From Bacillota bacterium (GTDB taxonomy: Bacteria; Bacillota; Clostridia; Oscillospirales; Ruminococcaceae): a stretch of 64,000 nucleotides of DNA. The notes under the pieces are model-generated. The model was not told the origin of the DNA and did not search any database. It saw nothing but the letters and a program-made list of their open reading frames with translations. The DNA lies in assembly GCA_023391005.1 (NCBI GenBank), contig JAEWBS010000088.1, positions 1 to 64,000 of the forward strand, given 5' to 3'. Below, piece by piece: positions 1 through 8,348 of this stretch. The position numbers and the translations under genes were made by a program. How positions within the stretch are numbered: the stretch's first letter is position 1; each line of letters begins with the position of its first letter.

Positions 1-113
1 AATTCCATAGTGCTCCCTCCAATTATCGCATTCTGTCGCTTTTTCGTGAAGATATAGCCTTATCATAATACAAATACGGCGGCAAAGTCAAGAAAAACGC
101 GGCTCGGCAGAGG

Positions 114-142
114 TTGACAGAAACACATATCCGCTGTAGAAT
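114..142 (+). promoter_or_regulatory. Sigma-A promoter of the HAD phosphatase gene
   Basis: TTGACA at 114-119 and TAGAAT at 137-142 are separated by exactly 17 bases, close to the vegetative consensus. The start codon follows about 30 bases downstream behind a GAGGTGG ribosome site. Confidence 0.7.
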
Positions 143-173
143 TGTGGTGACAAATTGCGTGAGGTGGTAGTGA

Positions 174-842
174 ATGTTAACCAAATTTGACACCGTAATT
201 TTTGACTTGGATGGAACGCTTCTCAATTCGATTGACGATTTGACCGACAGCGTGAACGAAGCGCTGTCCCGGTGTGGTTTTCCGAAACATTCCACGCAGG
301 AGGTCAAGGGCTATGTCGGTAATGGCGTGGATACGCTGGTTCGTCTGGCATTGCCGCCAAGCGCCGATCAGGTGGACTACAACGCCGTTTATAAGGCGTT
401 CATTAATATTTACGCCAAAAATATGAACAACAAAACGCAGCCGTATTTGGGGATCCCCGAGCTGCTGACCGAGCTGTGCCGGCGCAGCATTAAAATGGCG
501 GTGGTATCGAATAAGTTTCAAGATGCCGTCACGCCGCTGATCGAAGATTATTTTGGCGACTGTATTCCGATTTCGGTTGGGGCTGATGAGAATACGCCCA
601 AAAAGCCGGATCCGAGCGGGGTGCTCCGAGCGATGGAACAACTGGGCTCAGTGCGCGAGCGTACCATTTACATGGGCGACTCGGACGTGGATGTTCTGAC
701 CGCCAGAAACGCGGGGGTCTTTTCGGTCGCTTGCAGCTGGGGCCTGCGCGATAAAGCGGTGCTCGAAGCCGCTCGCCCCGACGCGCTCATCGATACGCCG
801 CTGGCGCTTTTGTCACTTTTAGACGCGGAAGTGACGCTTTAG
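174..842 (+). CDS. gph: HAD-family phosphatase, phosphoglycolate phosphatase-like
   Basis: This 222-residue protein is a haloacid dehalogenase-type phosphatase. Motif I is FDLDGT near residue 10 (first Asp the nucleophile, second the acid/base), motif II the VVSNK segment, motif III the Lys of PKKPDP and motif IV GDSDVD near residue 168. An all-helical cap lies between motifs I and II, as in Gph/PgmB enzymes. The length is normal for the family. The ATG is supported by GAGGTGGTAGTG just upstream and a good promoter at 114-142. It is a single gene in front of a tRNA and probably not part of the island that follows. In the family it would dephosphorylate phosphoglycolate or another small sugar phosphate in the cytoplasm; the exact substrate cannot be read from sequence, so the symbol is tentative. 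Confidence 0.85.
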   Translation: MLTKFDTVIFDLDGTLLNSIDDLTDSVNEALSRCGFPKHSTQEVKGYVGNGVDTLVRLALPPSADQVDYNAVYKAFINIYAKNMNNKTQPYLGIPELLTELCRRSIKMAVVSNKFQDAVTPLIEDYFGDCIPISVGADENTPKKPDPSGVLRAMEQLGSVRERTIYMGDSDVDVLTARNAGVFSVACSWGLRDKAVLEAARPDALIDTPLALLSLLDAEVTL

Positions 843-892
843 ACACCCATGACCGTTAAACCAATTTTTTTAGGTTTTTTTCTGCATAGCTC

Positions 893-921
893 TTGCCAAA
901 TGGCAAATCGAGTGTTATAAT
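893..921 (+). promoter_or_regulatory. Promoter of tRNA-Ala
   Basis: TTGCCA at 893-898 and TATAAT at 916-921 with a 17-base spacer. Transcription would begin about 30 bases before the tRNA. The two partial tRNA copies further on lack this promoter. Confidence 0.7.
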
Positions 922-956
922 AATTTTCGCTGCATCGGTTATAGCAGCGTTAATTT

Positions 957-1032
957 GGGGGCGTAGCTCAGCTGGGAGAGCGTACGGTTCGCATCCGTAA
1001 GGTCGAGAGTTCGATCCTCTTCGTCTCCACCA
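957..1032 (+). tRNA. tRNA-Ala (anticodon CGC)
   Basis: The 76-base gene folds as a full cloverleaf: acceptor GGGGGCG pairs with CGTCTCC, D stem GCTC/GAGC, anticodon stem TACGG/CCGTA around loop TTCGCAT, and T stem GAGAG/CTCTT with loop TTCGATC. CCA is encoded. The anticodon CGC reads GCG (Ala), and the third acceptor pair is G-U, the alanyl-tRNA synthetase identity element. The last 60 bases, with the terminator, recur at 13559 and 30353, marking this gene as the integration target for the following islands. Confidence 0.93.
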
Positions 1033-1069
1033 AAAAAGTGGCTAAACTGAAAGGTTTAGTCACTTTTTT
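1033..1069 (+). terminator. Intrinsic terminator of tRNA-Ala
   Basis: AAGTGGCTAAAC and GTTTAGTCACTT form a 12-bp stem around TGAAAG and are followed by a T run. The same hairpin was copied along with the partial tRNAs at 13.6 and 30.4 kb. Confidence 0.85.
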
Positions 1070-1116
1070 ATAGTTTCCTAAATTTTCAGTTATAAAACAG
1101 ATGGGTGGATTTATTA

Positions 1117-1737
1117 ATGGGAAAGAAAATTGCGCTGAAGACGAAGAAGAATATGTTTCCGACTCAGTGTAAAGAAAATTGCAAGAATTTTTTGAAGGCG
1201 GCCACGTGGTGCGCTTATGCAGCAGGTTTAGTATTGTACTTTGTATATCTGTTAGCGCTCCTTTTTGGGAAAACTCCCTCTGGATATAGCCTTTCTGCGG
1301 CGGTTATATTGTTTTTTCTCGGTGCCGTTGGCCGTGGATTTTTGACGGATAACAGGCAGGAATATTCTAGACGAGTGGGTACATTTCTAATGGACATATT
1401 TCGTACAATAATGGGAGCGCTTGTGTTTTCTATTGTGATGACAGTGACCTGCATCTATTTGGGAGGTATTGTTGGTATTTATCCTTTTAATAATCTCGAT
1501 AACTATGTGATATTTCATGTCATTGGCGTTCTGTTTCTGATTATATTTATTGGTATAGGTTATTATGCGCGAAAAAAATATAGCGCAATTTGGAAGGATA
1601 ATTTTAAAAGACTCGTTATACCGTTTAAGGACATTATTAAATTTGCTGCCGCAATAACGCCGTTGGTAGTCTTAATGGAAAAATTCTCCCCGGCTTTGAA
1701 AGCGATAATCGGCCAGCTTTTGAGGGGATCCCTGTAA
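1117..1737 (+). CDS. Hypothetical multi-pass membrane protein
   Basis: I do not recognise this protein. The 206 residues begin with a basic cytoplasmic stretch rich in Lys and Cys, followed by about four hydrophobic segments (around residues 30-50, 55-75, 95-120 and 130-150) and a basic C-terminal part that ends in another hydrophobic stretch. The ATG at 1117 is preferred over an upstream GTG at 1105 because GGGTGG sits about eight bases before it. It lies between the tRNA and the broken recombinase, so it is probably cargo at the left end of the island. Its base composition looks more AT-rich than the catabolic genes downstream. A terminator hairpin follows directly. Confidence 0.6.
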   Translation: MGKKIALKTKKNMFPTQCKENCKNFLKAATWCAYAAGLVLYFVYLLALLFGKTPSGYSLSAAVILFFLGAVGRGFLTDNRQEYSRRVGTFLMDIFRTIMGALVFSIVMTVTCIYLGGIVGIYPFNNLDNYVIFHVIGVLFLIIFIGIGYYARKKYSAIWKDNFKRLVIPFKDIIKFAAAITPLVVLMEKFSPALKAIIGQLLRGSL

Positions 1738-1739
1738 TG

Positions 1740-1783
1740 AACCAGCTTGCTTTTCAAATTTAGTTTTGAAAAGCAAGCTGGTT
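1740..1783 (+). terminator. Long hairpin terminator
   Basis: AACCAGCTTGCTTTTCAAA pairs almost perfectly with a complementary arm after a short TTTA loop, just after the stop codon of the membrane protein. The following bases are GCAATTTTG, only moderately T-rich. Confidence 0.7.
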
Positions 1784-1797
1784 GCAATTTTGAGTAG

Positions 1798-2476
1798 TTT
1801 TGGGAACTACAGCGCCAATACTGTCATGAGTTCGTCGAATCGAAGGACGACTGGGAGATTGTAAAGGAGTTCAGTGAAAAAGGCGTTTCCGGCTTTAAGA
1901 TTTCGGCAAAAGATCGCGACGTCGTACAAGAAATTCAAAAGGATGCGACTCTGGGTAAATTTGATATTCTTTTAGTCTTCATGTTTGACCGGCTTGGCCG
2001 TAAGGAGGATGAGACGCCTTAAGGAAAGCGATCTGATCGAACGTCAGGTGCATTCATCTACGACCGCTTATCAGAAACAGCTTAAGACAGTAAAGGCGGA
2101 ATATACAAAAGGCAGCAAAGAGCTTTCCAAGTGGGAGAATCTGATGCTGGATTCCATTGAGGGAAACTGCGCCTTTACCCCGAAACAGGTTAAGAAGCGT
2201 ATGGATGCAGTTCAACAAAGCGTTGATAATCTGGCCGCGCAGATTCAGGATCTGCAAACAAAGATCACCGAAACCAATTTGATGACCGATAAAATCAAGG
2301 AGGAGCGGCAAAAGCTGCTCTCGTGGGCCAAGCTTTACGAGGGCACATCGGTTGAGGAAAAGAAAATGATCGCCTCTTATCTTATTAAAGCGGTTACCGT
2401 CAGTCGGGATTATGGCATTCAGATTGACTTCAATATTTCCGAAGCGGAGTATCTCGACGGCATGACGATGGCGTGA
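1798..2476 (+). pseudogene. Large serine recombinase with internal deletion
   Basis: Two parts of one site-specific serine recombinase remain. Bases 1798-2022 encode part of the N-terminal catalytic domain, including the segments EKGVSGFK, RD and FDILLVFMFDRLGR typical of resolvase/invertase folds, but the start codon and nucleophile serine region are missing. After GRKEDETP the frame stops, and a second frame from about 2009 encodes the C-terminal part: a coiled coil of roughly 100 residues ending QIDFNISEAEYLDG, as in integrases of Clostridial mobile elements. The DNA-binding recombinase domain and zinc ribbon in between are gone, so the gene cannot be functional. Its place just inside the tRNA repeat suggests it once mobilised this island. 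The tail is similar to remnants at 8198 and 30871. Confidence 0.85.
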
Positions 2477-2576
2477 GGCTTTTGGACCGGCGCCGTGCGT
2501 GCTTGCCACCGATATTCCGCTCGACGGATTTGCAGCGCCATGTTATACTGAAACAAAAACCTCCGGGGATAAAATG

Positions 2577-3023
2577 ATGACAAAAATTTTATTTATCTGC
2601 CACGGCAACATCTGCCGCAGCCCGATGGCCGAGTACTGGATGCGTGATATGCTGCAAAAAGCAGGACGCTCTGACGAAATTGAAATAGCCTCCGCTGCCA
2701 CCAGCCGCGAGGAAATCGGGAATCCCGTCTACCCGCCGGCCAAGCGGAAATTGGCCGAGCATGGCATCGCTTGCGACGGTCATGCAGCAAGGCAGCTTAT
2801 GAACAGTGACTATGATAAATACGATCTGTTGATCGGAATGGACCAAGAAAATCTGCGGGGTATGCACCGTATCTGTGGCGGTGACTATGCGAATAAAATG
2901 CGGCTGCTGCTCGACTATACTGATCATCCGCGCAGCGTGGTCGACCCGTGGTACACCCGCGACTTTGACACGACCCTGCGTGATATTGATGAGGGCTGCC
3001 GGGCACTGCTGACGCAAATTTGA
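2577..3023 (+). CDS. Low-molecular-weight protein-tyrosine phosphatase
   Basis: The protein (about 148 residues) begins with the P-loop CHGNICRSPMAE, which matches the family signature C-x5-R-S with the nucleophile Cys and phosphate-binding Arg. The general-acid Asp lies in the C-terminal VVDPWYTRDF segment, the DPW/Y motif of the family. Length and order are normal. ATG at 2577 (or 2574) is chosen over the much earlier in-frame 2499 because GGGGAT lies just upstream and the signature then begins near residue 8, as usual. It would remove phosphate from tyrosine or arginine residues of cytoplasmic proteins; the substrate is unknown. It sits directly behind the recombinase relic, so it may be island cargo. 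A terminator follows. Confidence 0.88.
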   Translation: MTKILFICHGNICRSPMAEYWMRDMLQKAGRSDEIEIASAATSREEIGNPVYPPAKRKLAEHGIACDGHAARQLMNSDYDKYDLLIGMDQENLRGMHRICGGDYANKMRLLLDYTDHPRSVVDPWYTRDFDTTLRDIDEGCRALLTQI

Positions 3024-3027
3024 GAGC

Positions 3028-3062
3028 GGCTTGCGAGATGACTCGCAAGCCTTATTCTTTTC
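3028..3062 (+). terminator. Intrinsic terminator
   Basis: GGCTTGCGAG pairs with CTCGCAAGCC around an ATGA loop, followed by TTATTCTTTT. It ends the phosphatase transcript. Confidence 0.85.
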
Positions 3063-3625
3063 CTGCTGTCGCGAAGAAAGAGGTGTTTGTGCGTACAGGT
3101 GGGACGCGCTTTACAAGAATATACGGGCTGATATCTCACTTTTGTACGGGTTGTTCCGTGCGGGAGCGCTCATACTCCGACTTTGCTGCCTCGACACATG
3201 GGCTCATTGGCACAAACGAATTAAGTCGACATTGGCAAAATTAGAAATCACGGCGTAATAATTAAACCAGATCCGAAGAGGGGGATTGCAGCCGGTCGCT
3301 TCTTCTGTAATGCGCAATGACTTATCATGCAGCTTTGCAGCAATAGCTTTCCATTTTATGCATATTGTGCTATGATATAAAGAAATTACAGGCGCTGTTT
3401 GGATAAAAAGGAGGTTGTTGCGATTTTCCTCGAAAGACAGACTGACGTCTATTGCTTTTTAGTTCGTAGACCGCTCGTTTTAAGGCGACTCTCCTTTGAA
3501 GAAGCGGACTGCGGATACCCTGTGCTGCAGAAAAACCGGAATCGAGAATACGGTCTAAGGATGATAGGAGAATAAATCGGCAGCAGATATAAAAATGACA
3601 GATGCAGAAAGAGAGATGTAAAACA
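3063..3625 (+). other. Intergenic stretch with a likely promoter and long leader
   Basis: No gene is supported here; short overlapping open frames at 3020-3258 have no ribosome site or recognisable domain. TTTCCA (3348-3353) and TATGAT (3371-3376, with the extended TGC before it) are 17 bases apart and form the best promoter for the large gene at 3626, leaving a leader of about 240 bases. Nothing else is recognised. Confidence 0.45.
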
Positions 3626-6600
3626 ATGACCGCAATACAGCTTGTTCGGGACATAGAGCTAAACACACCGTCAACTCCCCACATCTTATTTATTGGGGAT
3701 CATTTCGACTTGTCTGCCCCGAAGAATTTGCGCATACTCAAATTGAAATGGAATTTGATTTTAACCTCTAGCTGCAATAGTGAGCTGCTTATCCACATTA
3801 CAAAGAGTTTACCATCCTATCGGGAGGTTAGAGAGATTAATGATATTTCTTCCGATGATTTTTATAAGCCGGACAGCAGAAATCTGAAAGTAATCCGGCT
3901 CTTTAAAAGTAGTGAGCGCAGTAGTCCTTTAAGCGATAGAAATGCGCAAAAGCTGGCGTTGGACGTTGCCAGTAGTATTTGGAACCGCACGTTAAAATAT
4001 GGCGGACGTTGGGTTGCAGTCGGATACAGTAAGGATGATCTTTTTTCCTTTGATAAAATGTCTGAATTACTTAGCGACTGCGTCAAAAGAGAAAATGAGG
4101 CTGTGTTCTTTGGCGTTGATTCCGCGCTGGCAGAGACGCTGCTGGAATTGGGTACGGACATCAGCGAATATCGTTCTTGCCCCGACGCCCTGTGCGTCTA
4201 CAGCGAGGAAATGGGCGAGCTGCTTGACGTTGAATTGGACGACGAAGATGGGGATGACGCCGATGCGGACTACATCCAGTATGACGATAGTAAAATAAAA
4301 ATATTTATTAACGGCGAACCGCGCTTTATCGAGAAAACGGATACTGTAAAACTGAGCACCTTTGCGACCCTGTTAAATGAGGATGAGCTCAACAAAGTGT
4401 ATGTTCCCCCGCAATACGTTGAGTCATATTTTTCTATGTTTCTGGAGCAGAGCGCCTCCTCGCCCGAGTGGTACGGCTATAAAGAGGGCTTTAATTTGCT
4501 GCGCATCTATGAGGAAGAGCTGTTCGCCAAAACACTGGCCGGACTGGCAAACCCCAGCGCCATCGGGAAAGAAAACGCCCCCATATGCCTCAAGGGAGAA
4601 TCGGGCAGCGGAAAATCTGTTGCCGTCGCAAATCTGGCGTACCGAATTTATACCCAAAAGCAATATCCCGTCATTTATATCAATGGTCGCACGCTTAAAA
4701 CCCTTGAAGCCGATTCGGAAAACTTAAATATTCTAGAAGATATTCTTCGCCTTCTTGAGAGCGAAGAAATGAAGGCGAGATGCACACTGATTGTGTGGGA
4801 TTTATCGATGTTTGAAAGCGATGTCGCTAAGTTCCGAAGCGTTTATAGCACCCTGAAAAACACATGGTTTCGTAATGTTCAGTTTGTTTGTACCGCTTAT
4901 GAAAATATCGACGAGCAAAAAAACAGCGATTTTCAGTTCGTGACCGCGCCTCTTCCCCTGAGCAAAGAGGTCCCCCAGGGACAGGAGCGCAGCGAACTGG
5001 CGAGGCTTAAAACGCTTCTCAAGCGCAAGGCTCGCTGGGACGCAGAAGAAATTGATAAAACCATCGAATTGCTGCGTGCATCGGAGGAAATGCGCAAAAG
5101 CTTTATGATTATTCTGCATAAGCTATTTCGCGATACACGCCCTAATATTGAAAAAAGCATGCGCGATTACGTGAGTAGAAGCCTGAAAACCGCTTTGTTG
5201 TCCGGAACCTTTGACGAGAAGAAGGGCGCTTACAACAGTGAGGCAATATACAAAACCAGCTTTGAAAAGGCGTTTGATCTGGTGCGGGATGAAATTCACG
5301 CAAGAGGTATTTTAGTGGACGCCGATAAGAATATATCCGAGCAATCATCAGAAAAGCCTGAAGAGAAAATTATCAAACGAATAGAAAACATGCTCAAAAC
5401 AACGGCTATTTGCAGCAAATATGGCTTAGGCGTCCCTTTTGATATGGTGATGCGCCTAACGGGCCTGTATGACGCCCGTATTAAGGATGCGATTTCGCTC
5501 GTGGCCTATTTAGAATATGACGAAAGCGACCTGGGGGATTATTCCATTCGCTTTAGAACGCGGTATGAAGCAAATATTTATCTCAAGGCCTTCGACATTG
5601 ACAGGGCGGGTGAAATTCAAGCGATCGTCAATATCATCAAAAATATGAAAACCAACTATAGTTATGATGCCAACAATGCAGAACTGCGATTGGTCGTCGA
5701 TCTGCTTGCGCGGATTGGCTCAAATTCTAAGGATTTCAGAGACGCCTCCACTCGATTACAGCTAGATGATTATCCCGAAATTATCGAGGCGCTGGCCAGC
5801 TATCGCAAAAAGGAATATATGTTGCCCGAGCTTGTAGTGCAGGAGGTCTCTTACATCAGAGAATATTGCATTGAAAAGAAAGAGCTCAAGGCAATCTCGA
5901 CGGAAGAACTATCCCGCCGGTTAAACGAGGCCATTACGCTGTGTAATGAGGCTATTATTGTGGAGGGAAAAAGGCCCTACTCCCGCTCAATTAAAAACCT
6001 GATTGTGGAAAAGGCCTCCTGCAAGACCCGCTTGCTGGAGTATTGCACTGCCGCACAGCTGGATGCCCGAGAATATGAAGTGATGATGAATCAGCTAAGT
6101 ATCGCAAGGCGGATGACGCCGGGGGATCCCTACGTGGTAAATGCGATTTTATGGTTTATGGCGTGGGCCTATTCCAGATTGCCCAGCGATCAAAAATCGA
6201 TGGACAAAAAAGCTGAGATTGAAAGAACAGCGCCTGATTTCATCGATTCCATTCAATGCGAATACGCGGATATTGCAAAGGACACTTATTTTACGACGCC
6301 CGTTAATAAGCTGCTTGAGCAAATCGACGAGGCTTTAAGCGAAGAATATATCGAAGGGCTGATCGGCCAGAATAATCCGAGCGGATATTATTTAAAAGCA
6401 TATAAAGAGCTGCGTAGGACAGGCCTGTCCGAGTATAAAAGAGATTCGTTTTATACAGATGAGGAGGCGGCGCTTTGCGGGCGGATATGTCAGGAGGTAT
6501 TCGGCGACAAACTTGAGGCCGTACGGGATTTTCGCTGCCTGAGGATGGTTCTCCGGCTGAAGTGGATTGCCTACAACAAGCAGGAACTGTTTGGCACATC

Positions 6601-7105
6601 AGAGCAGTGGACCTATATGAACGACGAGCAGTGGCGGGAAGTCCGGCGGCTGTGTGATATTTGCGATGTTTGCAACGCGGATACATTGATATTCTTTTAT
6701 TTTAAGGCGCTTGCGTGCTGCCAGCTCAAGGATTACCCAATGATGGGGGAGGCAATAACAATTATACGGAACGCCACCGAGGATCAGGGTTTTCGCGGAC
6801 TTGACAGAGTGCGTGTGCGGCATATGATTTGTGAAGATGACGGAGTGCCAAGAGTCTTTGGCGGAAAATTCAATAGCCGGATGCCCGACGACGAAAAAAG
6901 CGGCAATTATGTTGAAATTTCTGAGATCAATCGGAAATATAATCGCAACAATAGAGATATCTATTTCTTCAAAAACAACTTCGTTACTCCGACTACTTTG
7001 CGTAGGGGCCAGTCTTATTCTGATTTTCAGTTGGGCTTGGGTTATATGGGCTTGGCGGCTTATCGCGGATATGCAAGAAAGTTGGGTGACAGGTATGTCA
7101 GATAA
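3626..7105 (+). CDS. Large P-loop (STAND-like) protein with degenerate SIR2-like N-terminus
   Basis: The 1159-residue protein has three parts. Residues about 15-190 look like a SIR2-type Rossmann domain: WNLILTSS fits the strand holding the catalytic Asn region, LKVIRLF the strand before the catalytic His, and RWVAVGYSKDD the closing GYS-x-x-D segment. However, the Asn/Asp and His positions are replaced, so NADase activity is doubtful. A very acidic linker follows. A P-loop domain has Walker A GESGSGKS (residues 324-331) and a Walker B-like LIVWD near residue 390. The rest, to the C-terminus, is charged and helical, resembling the repeat arms of STAND sensors. AGAGAG ten bases before ATG 3626 decides the start over an ATG at 3602. 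The stop overlaps the next gene by 11 bases, implying coupled translation. By analogy with STAND defence proteins I infer a phage or nucleic-acid sensor; this is not proven. Confidence 0.6.
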   Translation: MTAIQLVRDIELNTPSTPHILFIGDHFDLSAPKNLRILKLKWNLILTSSCNSELLIHITKSLPSYREVREINDISSDDFYKPDSRNLKVIRLFKSSERSSPLSDRNAQKLALDVASSIWNRTLKYGGRWVAVGYSKDDLFSFDKMSELLSDCVKRENEAVFFGVDSALAETLLELGTDISEYRSCPDALCVYSEEMGELLDVELDDEDGDDADADYIQYDDSKIKIFINGEPRFIEKTDTVKLSTFATLLNEDELNKVYVPPQYVESYFSMFLEQSASSPEWYGYKEGFNLLRIYEEELFAKTLAGLANPSAIGKENAPICLKGESGSGKSVAVANLAYRIYTQKQYPVIYINGRTLKTLEADSENLNILEDILRLLESEEMKARCTLIVWDLSMFESDVAKFRSVYSTLKNTWFRNVQFVCTAYENIDEQKNSDFQFVTAPLPLSKEVPQGQERSELARLKTLLKRKARWDAEEIDKTIELLRASEEMRKSFMIILHKLFRDTRPNIEKSMRDYVSRSLKTALLSGTFDEKKGAYNSEAIYKTSFEKAFDLVRDEIHARGILVDADKNISEQSSEKPEEKIIKRIENMLKTTAICSKYGLGVPFDMVMRLTGLYDARIKDAISLVAYLEYDESDLGDYSIRFRTRYEANIYLKAFDIDRAGEIQAIVNIIKNMKTNYSYDANNAELRLVVDLLARIGSNSKDFRDASTRLQLDDYPEIIEALASYRKKEYMLPELVVQEVSYIREYCIEKKELKAISTEELSRRLNEAITLCNEAIIVEGKRPYSRSIKNLIVEKASCKTRLLEYCTAAQLDAREYEVMMNQLSIARRMTPGDPYVVNAILWFMAWAYSRLPSDQKSMDKKAEIERTAPDFIDSIQCEYADIAKDTYFTTPVNKLLEQIDEALSEEYIEGLIGQNNPSGYYLKAYKELRRTGLSEYKRDSFYTDEEAALCGRICQEVFGDKLEAVRDFRCLRMVLRLKWIAYNKQELFGTSEQWTYMNDEQWREVRRLCDICDVCNADTLIFFYFKALACCQLKDYPMMGEAITIIRNATEDQGFRGLDRVRVRHMICEDDGVPRVFGGKFNSRMPDDEKSGNYVEISEINRKYNRNNRDIYFFKNNFVTPTTLRRGQSYSDFQLGLGYMGLAAYRGYARKLGDRYVR

Positions 7106-8111
7106 CATCCAAACTTGTGTTGTTTTCAGCAATAAGAAAATTGAGAAGATTAATGCGTATATCGGCCAAGAAATCAAATCTTCTTTCTATTTGGCTGCTT
7201 ATTACGCCCCTAAGATCCATCTGGCAAATGGCGGATATGAAGAGCTGTTCTGGTGCGCCGTGACAAACGCATATGGGCTTTTTAAAGATTGTATGCCCAG
7301 ACAGTGGTCTCAAAGAAAAGAGGGCACGGTAATCAGGGAGGGCTTTTTGGACATTTTCCGCGAGTGCCTTCTGCTGCGTGAAGAAGAAATTAAAGAGATT
7401 GCAAGCTGTGTGAAACGAATTGAGGCATTACGCTCTGTCTATTGTCATAACACCAATCCGACGGTGAGTGGAAACGCCTTGATGAGGATAAAAACCGCAT
7501 ATGCATTTTTTGGCGAGATTATTCCCGACGAGGACTTTGAGGAGGAGAACTACTTTGCGGTACCTTCCTTTTCAAATCACGCGTGGCAGCTTTGCCTCGA
7601 GGCGATCTGTGGGGAGGTTGAGCGGAGCATCGACCTCATCTATGTAGCCTTTCAAAAACTGACCGGTGTCATGATATCGACGTCACAGCAAGACTTTGTA
7701 AGCAGATGGGAGAGGCTTCTGACCGAATGGATTGCCATTGGTAAGTTTGAATTCGGCGTCATAAAGGACGAACTGGCATATCGGCAATTGCCCATAAGGC
7801 ACAGAGAGAAATCTCCTGTTTCCGATGGAAAGGTGAACAGCGAAATCAAGCGGATGATTAACAGCATGGTATATCAGACCAAAGCACGTGCCGCTTCGGG
7901 CGGTGCGGTTGACGGTATGCTCAAAGATATGCTTGACTGTATGGAAAAGCAGCGAAAATACAAGGGAACGTACAATGGGCTGCTTGTTAAGGAAGCCGAT
8001 CTACGGCAGGCTGTCAAAGAGTGCGAATACCGGCAGATTATCCGCGGGATAGACGAACCTGCGTGGCCGTACCTTGTGATCAGGCAGCTATATAATACAT
8101 ATTGTCCTTAA
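7095..8111 (+). CDS. Putative HEPN-type effector paired with the P-loop protein
   Basis: The 338-residue product is not assigned to a named family. Its first 130 residues are helical and contain RSVYCHN at 113-119. This is an R-x4-H motif, the catalytic signature of HEPN ribonucleases, placed near the end of a domain of the right size. An early segment with SFYLAAYYAP fits a first HEPN helix. The remaining 200 residues are helical and charged, without a recognised motif. ATG 7095 lies inside the end of the upstream gene (11-base overlap, with an AGGT-containing site before it), so the two proteins are probably made in fixed ratio and act together. A sensor ATPase with an RNase effector is a common abortive-infection layout; the RNase assignment is an inference from the motif. 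Confidence 0.5.
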   Translation: MSDNIQTCVVFSNKKIEKINAYIGQEIKSSFYLAAYYAPKIHLANGGYEELFWCAVTNAYGLFKDCMPRQWSQRKEGTVIREGFLDIFRECLLLREEEIKEIASCVKRIEALRSVYCHNTNPTVSGNALMRIKTAYAFFGEIIPDEDFEEENYFAVPSFSNHAWQLCLEAICGEVERSIDLIYVAFQKLTGVMISTSQQDFVSRWERLLTEWIAIGKFEFGVIKDELAYRQLPIRHREKSPVSDGKVNSEIKRMINSMVYQTKARAASGGAVDGMLKDMLDCMEKQRKYKGTYNGLLVKEADLRQAVKECEYRQIIRGIDEPAWPYLVIRQLYNTYCP

Positions 8112-8197
8112 AAAAGGCAAATGCGTACCGCCGTCATATCATCGGGATATTTAAGCGGGCTTGAGAATTTGAACGCTCGCCCTATTGAATGAACGGC

Positions 8198-8256
8198 TAG
8201 AGTATTCAAATTGAGTTAAATATCTCCGAAGCGCAGCATCTTAGGGGATGGGATGA
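8198..8256 (+). pseudogene. Short tail relic of a serine recombinase gene
   Basis: The bases translate as IQIELNISEAQHLRG, nearly the same as the recombinase C-termini at 2440 and 30890, and GATGGGATGA is shared with the 30.9-kb copy. Only about 60 bases remain. It lies between the P-loop/HEPN pair and the restriction-modification genes and may mark an old junction. Confidence 0.6.
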
Positions 8257-8305
8257 CAATATTTGTCGCCTGTGCGAAAAAAATATAGCCGGTTTCCGCT
8301 TCTTA

Positions 8306-8314
8306 TGCTATAAT
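8306..8314 (+). promoter_or_regulatory. Extended -10 promoter of the methyltransferase operon
   Basis: TGCTATAAT is a perfect extended -10 element with no good -35 hexamer. It lies about 35 bases before the GTG start of the methyltransferase gene. Confidence 0.5.
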
Positions 8315-8348
8315 ATCCTAAATAATTATGCGAAAAGGAGGTGCTGCC

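Noticed and set aside
3020..3258. Two overlapping 74-75-codon frames after the phosphatase terminator
   Set aside because: No ribosome site, no domain and no neighbour; one begins before the terminator hairpin.
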